Below the pieces are notes generated by a model that had not been told where the DNA came from, made no database searches, and saw only the letters and a program-made list of their open reading frames with translations. A program made the position numbers and the translations under genes. A DNA stretch of 64,000 nt from the NCBI GenBank assembly GCA_913056235.1, contig CAJXMW010000003.1, forward strand, positions 186,001 through 250,000. The letters run 5' to 3'. Origin of the DNA: an uncultured Fodinibius sp. GTDB lineage: Bacteria; Bacteroidota; Rhodothermia; Balneolales; Balneolaceae. Of the stretch, positions 8,065 through 15,841 are shown in pieces (position 1 is the stretch's first letter; every line of letters starts with the position of its first letter).

Positions 8065-8997
8065 TTACCCTAACAACAAATCAGCCACCGAAGATATTCC
8101 ATGAATCGGGAAATGTTTTAAGATGAGCGCAATTACCAAGAACACCACAAAAGCCAGCGAAGTGCCGTACTTGATCCGCATTACCCTTCGATAGTCCTTA
8201 TCACTGGCCGACAGCCCCCGCAACATCGAGCGTACGACTAAACCAGTTACCACTCCGATAATCCCAAAGATAACGGCCAACCTTAGATGCTGATAACAGA
8301 TAGCGCCTGTCACCAAGAGCAATCCCGTGAAAAATGCGGCCGCAAAAAACCGGTTTACACCTTTCCTGCCGTACTGCAGGGCAAACGTCTGGTCACCGCG
8401 ACGCAAATCTTCATCCCGCTGGTAAATCTGTGAAAGTGGATACAAGCTCAATAACATCAGCGTAACACCCAGGGCCGCAAGCAGCACCAATATCGGCACT
8501 TCTGTATTGCCAGCCGCCAGATATCCAAGCAACACCGAGTTAAAACCGGTGCTTACGCCAATGGCAATCATACTTTTTAAGGGACGACTTTTCCAGCGAG
8601 CCCAAGGGGTAGAATAGAGCCAAAAGAACAGCATGCTCACAGCAAAAACCGCCACATACAGGCTACCCCGAGTAAGCGCCAGCATAAACCCAAGCATCTG
8701 CAAAACAAGCGATGCCATCCACATCCACTGCGCCATTGGGGGCGGATGCTGTAACCCGCCAATGGGCCCAGTATCCTTGTCCCAGTACGAATTATAGGCC
8801 GTAGCCCCGCCAAATAGTAGCAAGTGGACATTAAAAAATTGGATGAGATACGTCCCCGGATTCAGGTCAGCGCTCAAAAAACCGCCCAACAGAAAACCTC
8901 CCGATAAAATGAATAGCTGGTAGTGCCACCGTAAATGCAGCACAAAATGCCACAGCTGCTCGAACGCCCCTACCCCTTCTTGTTGCTTAGTTTTCAA
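8065..8997 (-). CDS. UbiA-family prenyltransferase-like membrane protein
   Basis: A 310-aa polytopic membrane protein with about eight hydrophobic segments. The two Asp-rich motifs of the UbiA family can be placed: AYNSYWDKDTGPIGG (first, reduced to NxxxDxD) and QIYQRDEDLRRGDQTFALQ (second). These bind Mg2+ and the prenyl diphosphate. Known members attach isoprenoid chains to aromatic acceptors or make heme O or (bacterio)chlorophyll tails. Without pathway neighbours the acceptor here cannot be named. Start ATG 8997 is the only reasonable one, and it is transcribed divergently from the gene at 9081. Confidence 0.78.
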   Translation of the reverse strand: MKTKQQEGVGAFEQLWHFVLHLRWHYQLFILSGGFLLGGFLSADLNPGTYLIQFFNVHLLLFGGATAYNSYWDKDTGPIGGLQHPPPMAQWMWMASLVLQMLGFMLALTRGSLYVAVFAVSMLFFWLYSTPWARWKSRPLKSMIAIGVSTGFNSVLLGYLAAGNTEVPILVLLAALGVTLMLLSLYPLSQIYQRDEDLRRGDQTFALQYGRKGVNRFFAAAFFTGLLLVTGAICYQHLRLAVIFGIIGVVTGLVVRSMLRGLSASDKDYRRVMRIKYGTSLAFVVFLVIALILKHFPIHGISSVADLLLG

Positions 8998-9080
8998 CGT
9001 CTTGAATTAATGAAATTTCAAACTGAAGCTTACCAATTTTGGCTTATCAATCCAACAAAAGATTGGTATTTTAAGCCACT

Positions 9081-9980
9081 ATGATTTCCACACAAACCCA
9101 ACCGATTCCCTACATCACTCAACAGCTCGAACCAGCCGATTGGCGCCAGCAACGCCAGTCGCACCGGCAGAAAATCAGCGACCTGATTGACGACTACCTG
9201 CAACGGCGTTCTCACCAGCACAAGGATCCGGTTATGGATTTTCTGTTCGAATACTACAGCTTTCGTCCCTCCTATCTTAAAAGCTGGTCGCCGGGATTAG
9301 GAACCCTTCTATTAGACGGAAGCTCCGCCGATTGGCGTTTTGAGGAGATGGAATCGGTTGACGGTGATTGCTATCTCGACATCAATCATTTTGATGAGGA
9401 CCGCGTGTCGTCGTTGCACTGGATCCTGAATGTCCTGCGACAATCGGCCGAGCGAAAGCCCTCTTTTGGTTGCTTTGGGATGCATGAGTGGGCGATGGTT
9501 TATCGCGCCGATCGCGTGCGCCATGATTATCTTTCGCTGCGGATGGACAAAGATGAACTGGCTGAATTTGTGGAATCAAGACCGCTGGTCTGCACTCACT
9601 TCGATGCCTTCCGTTTTTTTACTGACGAAGCTAAGCCACAGAACAAGCACGATCTTAGCCGCGACAACTTTGCCGATATGGAACAGCCCGGCTGCCTGCA
9701 TACCAACATGGATTTATATAAATGGGCCTTCAAAATGTACCCTTGGATTCCCAGTAATACTATAAGAGAGGCTTTTGAGTTGGCCGTAGAAACACGTTTT
9801 ATGGACATGAAAGCAAGTCCCTATGACCTGCGCGAACGCGGTCTCGAGCCTATCAAGATTGAGACTGACGAAGGACGTCGCGAGTACATGAAAAAGCAGA
9901 AAGCTCTTTATGAAAAGTCGCAGCCCATCCGACGGCAGCTGATTGAAGAGTATGAATTTCTTTTGGAAGCACTTTCTTAA
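9081..9980 (+). CDS. Conserved protein of the family often labelled '3-methyladenine DNA glycosylase'
   Basis: A 299-aa soluble protein. Conserved blocks are DFLFEYYSFRPSYLKSWSPG (residues about 53-72), GCFGMHEWAMVYR, THFDAFRFFTDEAKP, EQPGCLHTNMDLYKWAFKM and MKASPYDLRERGLEPIKIE. From memory these match a family spread through Actinobacteria and Bacteroidota that databases label 3-methyladenine DNA glycosylase. I see no helix-hairpin-helix Gly-Pro-Asp motif or other glycosylase signature, so I treat that function as unproven. The conserved His, Asp, Cys and Arg residues suggest an enzyme. It is monocistronic, preceded by an inverted repeat in the short divergent promoter region. Confidence 0.65.
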   Translation: MISTQTQPIPYITQQLEPADWRQQRQSHRQKISDLIDDYLQRRSHQHKDPVMDFLFEYYSFRPSYLKSWSPGLGTLLLDGSSADWRFEEMESVDGDCYLDINHFDEDRVSSLHWILNVLRQSAERKPSFGCFGMHEWAMVYRADRVRHDYLSLRMDKDELAEFVESRPLVCTHFDAFRFFTDEAKPQNKHDLSRDNFADMEQPGCLHTNMDLYKWAFKMYPWIPSNTIREAFELAVETRFMDMKASPYDLRERGLEPIKIETDEGRREYMKKQKALYEKSQPIRRQLIEEYEFLLEALS

Positions 9981-10020
9981 GCACACTGTTAAGCGAATCT
10001 CTTTTTATGGAAGATATTGC

Positions 10021-10923
10021 TTATGGAAGATATTGCTCGATATTATTCTCCTGAAGAAACGAGATAAAATTTTGTGTCACCGGGGTTAACCTTTTCTCTT
10101 TCTTATACAGCATATGCCAGTGGGTCATGATGGGAAAGTCAGGCATATCCAGAATAGATATTTTATTTAAATTGAGCTCATTGCCCAAACTCAGCCTGGA
10201 AATGAGGGACAACCCAATACCGGCCATAATGGCTTGCTTGACCGCCTCGTTCATGCCCAGTTCCATTATCGGACTGATATTCATTCCATTCTTCTTGAAA
10301 TATGATTCCATTACCATTCTCGTACCCGAACCCAGTTCACGAAAAACAAAAGGCTCTTCTATCAGCTGCTCTATACTAACTTGTTCTTCACCAGATAACG
10401 AATGTTCAGGTGGCGCTCCCATTACCAATGGGTTTTCCAGAAAAGGGATAGAAGCAATGGAATCATCATTGGGGATTTGGGTAAGTATTCCCAGGTCATA
10501 TTCATTTTGAGAGAGATGATGTATCACCTCATTTCGATTCGTGACCTTCAGAGAGATTTGAACTTCAGGATACCGTTTTTGAAACTCTCCCAACAAATAA
10601 GGCAAAAAATATTTAGCTGTTGAGGCACAAGATACATTAAGGCTTCCTTTCAATCCTCCCTTGAGCTGAGAAGTCACAGCCTCAAATGACTCCAACTCCA
10701 AATCTATGTTTTTATATGCTTCATAGAGCCGTTCACCGGCCTCGGTTAAATATAGCTTCCGGCCAACCACTTCTATCAGTGGAATATCTACGGCTTCTTG
10801 CAGCTTTTTTATTTGGATAGAAACTGCGGGCTGTGTCATATGCAAATGTTGGGCAGCTTCGGTCATGCTCTTGTGCCGGGCCACCATTCCAAATACATAT
10901 AACTGATGAAGTGTGAAGTTCAT
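10021..10923 (-). CDS. LysR-type regulator (CbbR-like), divergent from the dab locus
   Basis: A 300-aa LysR-family regulator. The N-terminal winged helix-turn-helix covers roughly residues 1-60 (HQLYVFGMVARHKSMTEAAQ, then MTQPAVSIQIKKLQ). A periplasmic-binding-protein-like effector domain follows from about residue 90 (GSLNVSCASTAKYFLPYLLG). Its divergent position, 132 bases from the small gene that precedes dabB-dabA, suggests it controls the inorganic-carbon pump, as CbbR-type regulators do in autotrophs. The effector is unknown. Two similar sequence blocks upstream of 11056 and 11539 are candidate operators. Confidence 0.85.
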   Translation of the reverse strand: MNFTLHQLYVFGMVARHKSMTEAAQHLHMTQPAVSIQIKKLQEAVDIPLIEVVGRKLYLTEAGERLYEAYKNIDLELESFEAVTSQLKGGLKGSLNVSCASTAKYFLPYLLGEFQKRYPEVQISLKVTNRNEVIHHLSQNEYDLGILTQIPNDDSIASIPFLENPLVMGAPPEHSLSGEEQVSIEQLIEEPFVFRELGSGTRMVMESYFKKNGMNISPIMELGMNEAVKQAIMAGIGLSLISRLSLGNELNLNKISILDMPDFPIMTHWHMLYKKEKRLTPVTQNFISFLQENNIEQYLP

Positions 10924-10956
10924 ATTATAAATAATAGTTAATGGTAGTTATTAAAA

Positions 10957-11010
10957 ATATTAATTATCACTTATGTAAAAAAGCTAATTATCTTTGGTTC
11001 AGTTTAGCAA
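10957..11010 (+). promoter_or_regulatory. Upstream block 1 of the dab locus (operator/promoter candidate)
   Basis: ATATTAATTATCACTTA (from 10957) is followed 44 bases later by AGTTTAGCA (from 11001). The same pair of words recurs at 11451 and 11484 upstream of dabB. TATCTTTG at 10989-10996 matches a TAnnTTTG -7 box. An inverted repeat TTGGTTC-N10-GAACCAA (10994-11017) surrounds the likely transcript start. Confidence 0.45.
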
Positions 11011-11055
11011 GAACCAACCAAATAGCACAGCACAAATACTCATTAGAGTAATACC

Positions 11056-11385
11056 ATGAATACCAAATCTAATTCTTCTTTGACCGTAAACAATGATTTA
11101 AATCAAAACCTTTCTCTTGTTAAAGGCACATTCACTGCTGAAGAAGCCCGAGAAATATTAATGGCCCTTATTCAAAGCAAGTTAAAGTTTCACAACCTTA
11201 AAAATCTTCGCTCATATGAACAATCCGGGAAAGCTGATCCCACGTCTGAAAATAGAATTCAAGAACTGGAAGAGGTGCGTGAAGATGTGCTAGAACTGAT
11301 TAAACACGCCACCAAAACAGATCAGCAATTACAAATAGATTCCAAAGTTAATATTACGCTGGAAGAAAATATATCCAGCAAATAA
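11056..11385 (+). CDS. Small helical protein of unknown function, linked to dabB-dabA
   Basis: A 109-aa soluble protein with no membrane segment. The central part (FTAEEAREILMALIQSK, FHNLKNLRSYEQ) and the following IQELEEVREDVLELIKHA region predict two or three amphipathic helices. It belongs to a small-protein type I recall as common in Bacteroidota without a known role. It lies between the divergent LysR gene and dabB and has its own candidate promoter, while dabB has a second similar upstream block. It could be an accessory or regulatory subunit of the pump, or an unrelated passenger. Confidence 0.7.
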   Translation: MNTKSNSSLTVNNDLNQNLSLVKGTFTAEEAREILMALIQSKLKFHNLKNLRSYEQSGKADPTSENRIQELEEVREDVLELIKHATKTDQQLQIDSKVNITLEENISSK

Positions 11386-11450
11386 CAGACCTGCCTGCTT
11401 TGGGGATGGTTATTCAACACATAAATCATTGCTTATGTGAAGCATTAAAT

Positions 11451-11493
11451 ATATTAATTACCACTAATTAAAAGCCTTCCATAAGTTTAGCAG
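11451..11493 (+). promoter_or_regulatory. Upstream block 2 of the dab locus (operator/promoter candidate)
   Basis: ATATTAATTACCACTAA (11451) plus AGTTTAGCAG (11484) repeats the block at 10957-11010. The spacing between the two words is 33 instead of 44, a difference of 11 bases or about one helical turn. It sits 46 bases before the dabB ATG and is a good candidate for the binding site of the divergent LysR regulator. Confidence 0.45.
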
Positions 11494-11538
11494 AATTTAA
11501 TCAAGACTTCTAGTTCAATCAGGAAAATAGTACCGTAA

Positions 11539-12978
11539 ATGACCTCTCAATCAACGTCTAAAAGTCTAAGAACTAAAAATAGTACCTTTGCAAAGACAAT
11601 TGTTCGGCTGTCGTGGTTCTTATTCACCTTGTTCTTTATACTTCTTGGGATCTCATATTTTCACCCTATACACTGGACGGCCAATAGTTTAATTATGGTC
11701 GATGAGTTAAGCTTGGTGATGAGCGTAGCGGTTACTCTATTCAGCAGCATCGTGCTAAGCTATTCCGCCAGATATTTAGCAGGATATGCTTATCTGCCCA
11801 AATTTATGTTAAATGGGCTACTGTTCTCCTTTGCAGTTATCCTGATGGTTATCTCCAATCACATTGCACTCTTTATTGCGGCCTGGCTTTGCATGGGGCT
11901 TTTGATGGCGAAACTCATCGGGGGCTACACGCATACCGAAGAAAGCGATATCTCGAAACGAACTTCTCGAAATTACTTTTTGATGAGCGCGTTTTTTCTG
12001 TCAGCCGGCTTTGTTTGGCTGGGGTACACAACGGGGTCATGGCACATTACCAACATCGTTGAAGCCAGTGCCTCTGCCGACCCATCAATGATTAAAATAG
12101 GCGGATTGCTGTTAATCATTGCTGCCATCATTCAATCGGCCCTCTTCCCTTTTCATCGCTGGCTGATGTCGTCGATGACGGCCCCGACTCCAGCTTCCGC
12201 CCTGATGCATGCGGGATTTGTTAACGCGGGAGCAGTGCTACTGGCAAGAGTCACCCCCATTCTCTTTGACACTCATCTGCTGTGGGTACTCGTCGTTGCC
12301 GGTGGTATCGGGGCGCTCATCGGCAAATTCAGCAAATTTATGCAACCCAATGTAAAACAAAAGCTAGCTTGCTCTACCACTGCTCAAATGGGCTTCATGT
12401 TGTTGGAATGCGGCCTGGGATTCTTTGCTGCAGCCATTACGCATTTAATCCTACATGGATTCTACAAAGCCTATCTTTTTCTGTCCTCAGGAGATGCCAT
12501 AGAACAAAAGCCGGTAATCAGTAATGAAAAAGAAGGCTGGAATAAATGGCACCTCCCGGTCATGCTGCTCAGCGGAGCCATCGGCGGACTCATATTTGCC
12601 TTCACCACCGGTAAAGGATTACGTCTCGACAGTGGCTTGTTTCTGACCTTGGTTATCGTCCTAACCGTGATACATGGAAGCCGTGATATTCTCAAACATA
12701 GCAGCCTGTCGCGAACAACGCGACTTTTTACACTTCCAACAATTATCATTCCGGCATTGCTGGTCTATGCTGTCGTGTTTGACCTGATACATGCTCTACT
12801 GTCGACCATTCCTATGATTGAAGTTGCTACTCCTCTCAGCTGGGCACAAATATTCATTGGAGTGTTATATCTGATTGCTTTTGTAGTGATTGAACTCAAA
12901 CTCTACAAAAAGTCCAGCCGATTATATGTCTATATGTTGAATGTATCTCAACCTAAATCTAATACGATTCTTCATTAA
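11539..12978 (+). CDS. dabB: DabB, membrane subunit of the DAB inorganic-carbon (bicarbonate/CO2) pump
   Basis: A 479-aa integral membrane protein of the proton-conducting complex-I antiporter family (NuoL/MrpA-like), with about 13 hydrophobic segments. The family core is visible as QSALFPFHRWLMSSMTAPTP followed by ASALMHAGFVNAGAVLLAR. The C-terminal lateral helix of NuoL is absent, which suits the DAB subunit. In DAB systems DabB couples cation flux to directional CO2 hydration by DabA. dabA follows 19 bases downstream, so the two are co-transcribed. Assignment as DabB, not an Mrp or Nuo subunit, rests on that pairing. Confidence 0.9.
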   Translation: MTSQSTSKSLRTKNSTFAKTIVRLSWFLFTLFFILLGISYFHPIHWTANSLIMVDELSLVMSVAVTLFSSIVLSYSARYLAGYAYLPKFMLNGLLFSFAVILMVISNHIALFIAAWLCMGLLMAKLIGGYTHTEESDISKRTSRNYFLMSAFFLSAGFVWLGYTTGSWHITNIVEASASADPSMIKIGGLLLIIAAIIQSALFPFHRWLMSSMTAPTPASALMHAGFVNAGAVLLARVTPILFDTHLLWVLVVAGGIGALIGKFSKFMQPNVKQKLACSTTAQMGFMLLECGLGFFAAAITHLILHGFYKAYLFLSSGDAIEQKPVISNEKEGWNKWHLPVMLLSGAIGGLIFAFTTGKGLRLDSGLFLTLVIVLTVIHGSRDILKHSSLSRTTRLFTLPTIIIPALLVYAVVFDLIHALLSTIPMIEVATPLSWAQIFIGVLYLIAFVVIELKLYKKSSRLYVYMLNVSQPKSNTILH

Positions 12979-12997
12979 ATAATCTGAACCGATTTCA

Positions 12998-15358
12998 ATG
13001 AAAAAAGACGCTATCGCAGATACAGTTCGATCAATATCGGACCAATTGGTCAAAAATTGGCCCCTGTATTCTTTTGTCACCTCAAATCCATTATCTGGGC
13101 TGGAAGACCGGCCTTTTGAAAAAGCCATCGAAGATACCCGCAAGTATCTGAACATCAACGGATACCCTTCGGCAGATGCATTTGAACAGGCCCTGGCTCA
13201 TGGTGATATCGATCAAGACATCCTTCAAGAACAGCTTCAGGAAAAAGAGGTGTCGCTTTCGATTGATGAATCGCTGCAACAAATGCACACACTTGAAAAC
13301 CCTGAGAACGCCCAGACAAAATTGGATGATGTTGATCGCAATCTGATAAAATGGCTGAGTGTTTTTCTCGATCAGGGATCTACAGAATGGCCCATGCCCT
13401 ATCGGGATGAGGGATTCTATAATTCATGGAAGAAGAACGCACAACATGATCACACCCTACCCCGACGTGATCTGATTAATACCTTGCCCGAGAATCCACT
13501 GGACGCTCTGCAACTATTATTGGAAGGCGTTCAAAAAGATGAGCTGGAAACCATATTCAAGAACCACTTGCTGGCATTGCCCGGTTGGACCGGATATATC
13601 AAATATCGCATGGAAAGTGGCAATGACTGGCAGCTAGCTTACCCCATTACCCTGATCGACTATCTAGCGGTGCGACTTACAATTTGTGCAGAATTTGGAA
13701 AAGATTTTCGCGAACATGAGTCTCCATCATCCAGCACCTTTAACAAAGTAGATCAGATTAAGTCGGCATGGCTTAGCGCCATGGAGCTGACCTATCAGCA
13801 AAAGCTTAGCAAACAGCTGACCGCTCAGTCGGTCCCCGAAAATAATCATGATGGACACAGACCAGAAGCACAGCTGGTATTCTGCATCGATACTCGTTCT
13901 GAACGCATACGCAGGACAATTGAACAAACGGGCGACTACGAGACGTTTGGCTATGCAGGATTTTTCGGAGTGGCAATGGAATACCAGCATCCCGAAAAAA
14001 ATATTAGTGATAAATCATGTCCCCCCATTGTAGATGCCGAATTTGAGGCACGGGAAGAAATACGGCCTGACCAACAAGAAGCAGCTGATGATTTTGACTT
14101 CTACAACACTCTGCACAAGGCCTTTAATGAGTTTCGCTTCACGCTAAAAAACAACATCCCGGCATCATTCGGATATGTTGAGTCGGGCGGATTTTTCTAC
14201 GGATTAAGCATGATCCTTCGAACATTGCTTCCGGCCTCGGTGTATCGCCTTAAAGAAAAAGCAAAACGTTACAAAGGTTTTCCGGAAGGGTTCAGTAAAG
14301 CCAAATTGTCAACCAAGGCTACCTCTGATTCTGGTCACCCTGACCATTTATCAACCGCACAAAAAGCACAGATTGCCAGTGCAGCATTTGACTTGATGGG
14401 ATGGGACACCTTTGCTCCCCTTGTAGTTTTTGCAGGACACGGAAGCGAGACCTCAAACAATCCCTTCGGATCAAGCCTGGACTGTGGAGCCTGTGCCGGA
14501 AGTAAAGGACGCCATAATGCTCGCATACTTGCTGATATTTGCAACGAGCAAAAAGTAAGAACGGCACTGGCGGAACAACATGATATCCATATTCCCGAAG
14601 ACACCCTGTTTGTAGCGGCTGAACATAACACCACATCCAACGGCTTTGAATTTTTTGACCAGCACCTACCTGATACTAAGCAGACGCAGATCGAGGAATT
14701 GAAACGGAAGCTCGATAATGCTCAACATCTGGCCAATCAGGAGCAATTTAATCTCGCTGATGCCAATGCAACACAAACATTAGATGAAGCTCATCGCCGA
14801 ACTTCGGATTGGGCCGAAACACGTCCCGAATGGGGATTAGCCGGCAACGCCTCATTTATTATCGGTCCGCGTGCGTTAACATCCAACCTTGATCTTGAAG
14901 CTCGGAGCTTCCTTCATTCCTATGACTGGCAAAAAGATCCCGATGGAAAAAAACTGGAAGCCATCCTGCAGGGACCGATGGTAGTAACGCAATGGATTAA
15001 CAGCCACTATTATTTTGCCGCCGTTGACAACCAAATATTTGGGAGCGGCACCAAAATTACACAAAATGTTACTGGCAAGTTTGGCGTCGTACAGGGTAAT
15101 GGCGGCGATTTAAAATCCGGGCTTCCTCTCGAATCCCTGAGAGAAGATGATTATCAGCTACAACATTTTCCCCTTCGGCTGTCCGTCTTCATTCATGCGC
15201 CCCAGTCACGGGTAACATCAATCATCTCCGAACATCCGGATAGCCTGGGTAAACTGATAGAAAATGAATGGATGTACCTTTCAGTAATTGATCCAACATT
15301 GGGCAATAAAGCCATACCCATGGATAATCACTCAAAAACCTTAGAGAAAGCATATTAG
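12998..15358 (+). CDS. dabA: DabA, carbonic-anhydrase-like subunit of the DAB inorganic-carbon pump (DUF2309)
   Basis: A 786-aa soluble/peripheral protein of the DUF2309 (DabA) family. The zinc site of this beta-carbonic-anhydrase-like fold can be read directly: Cys296 and Asp298 in VFCIDTRSERIR, His481 in VFAGHGSETSN and Cys496 in LDCGACAGSKG. The 15-residue His-Cys spacing equals that reported for Halothiobacillus DabA. With DabB it should hydrate CO2 unidirectionally and accumulate bicarbonate in the cytoplasm. No Rubisco or carboxysome gene is seen in the window, so the bicarbonate probably feeds anaplerotic or biosynthetic carboxylases. Confidence 0.92.
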   Translation: MKKDAIADTVRSISDQLVKNWPLYSFVTSNPLSGLEDRPFEKAIEDTRKYLNINGYPSADAFEQALAHGDIDQDILQEQLQEKEVSLSIDESLQQMHTLENPENAQTKLDDVDRNLIKWLSVFLDQGSTEWPMPYRDEGFYNSWKKNAQHDHTLPRRDLINTLPENPLDALQLLLEGVQKDELETIFKNHLLALPGWTGYIKYRMESGNDWQLAYPITLIDYLAVRLTICAEFGKDFREHESPSSSTFNKVDQIKSAWLSAMELTYQQKLSKQLTAQSVPENNHDGHRPEAQLVFCIDTRSERIRRTIEQTGDYETFGYAGFFGVAMEYQHPEKNISDKSCPPIVDAEFEAREEIRPDQQEAADDFDFYNTLHKAFNEFRFTLKNNIPASFGYVESGGFFYGLSMILRTLLPASVYRLKEKAKRYKGFPEGFSKAKLSTKATSDSGHPDHLSTAQKAQIASAAFDLMGWDTFAPLVVFAGHGSETSNNPFGSSLDCGACAGSKGRHNARILADICNEQKVRTALAEQHDIHIPEDTLFVAAEHNTTSNGFEFFDQHLPDTKQTQIEELKRKLDNAQHLANQEQFNLADANATQTLDEAHRRTSDWAETRPEWGLAGNASFIIGPRALTSNLDLEARSFLHSYDWQKDPDGKKLEAILQGPMVVTQWINSHYYFAAVDNQIFGSGTKITQNVTGKFGVVQGNGGDLKSGLPLESLREDDYQLQHFPLRLSVFIHAPQSRVTSIISEHPDSLGKLIENEWMYLSVIDPTLGNKAIPMDNHSKTLEKAY

Positions 15359-15490
15359 CAAAAGCCAACCCCAACCAAAAGACTAATTGATTCCCTTTTT
15401 GGGCCATCAATACCCCATTGATTGCCTACCAGCTATTGCGTATTGTTGGAAAAACAAATCTCACTTATTTAACTGCAAAAATTTATAGAA

Positions 15491-15748
15491 ATGGCTGAAC
15501 TCGAAGACGCCGACTACGAGGCCTATGAACAGGATATTGAACTGTTGGTAGACACCCTCCGCAAGTGCTTTGAGGCGGAAAAAGCACGCTACAGCGTCGT
15601 AGGACATCAAAATACGCTCTACATAGAAATTGAGGGACTTGACGAACTGGATCCGGAAACAATATCAGAAGTCGCCGAACCGGTCCTCGACGAGCTGGAT
15701 ATGGATTTTGATGAAATTTCGCTGCTTCCCCTCAAGAATAAACGGTAA
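15491..15748 (+). CDS. Small acidic protein of unknown function
   Basis: An 85-aa strongly acidic protein (about 30% Asp/Glu) with predicted alpha-beta structure: a helix (DIELLVDTLRKCFEAEKA), a strand pair (RYSVVGHQNTLYIEIEGL) and a second helix (PETISEVAEPVLDELDMDF). One Cys is present. There is no signal peptide or membrane segment. It precedes the threonine-synthase-like gene by 93 bases on the same strand and may be co-transcribed with it. The family is not recognised. The charge bias and clean start support real coding. Confidence 0.6.
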   Translation: MAELEDADYEAYEQDIELLVDTLRKCFEAEKARYSVVGHQNTLYIEIEGLDELDPETISEVAEPVLDELDMDFDEISLLPLKNKR

Positions 15749-15841
15749 TTTTAAAATCTTGAAAAAGGATATCATTCCTGTCAGGAATCAACTATTTTCA
15801 GGAAAAAGGGATAGTTCAAACTCAAATCGAGATTTAGTATT

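Noticed and set aside
9040-9078. Inverted repeat (TGGCTTA/TTAAGCCA with inner CAATC/GATTG) before the gene at 9081
   Set aside because: A plausible operator or 5'-UTR stem but short and AT-rich; not strong enough to list as a regulatory feature.
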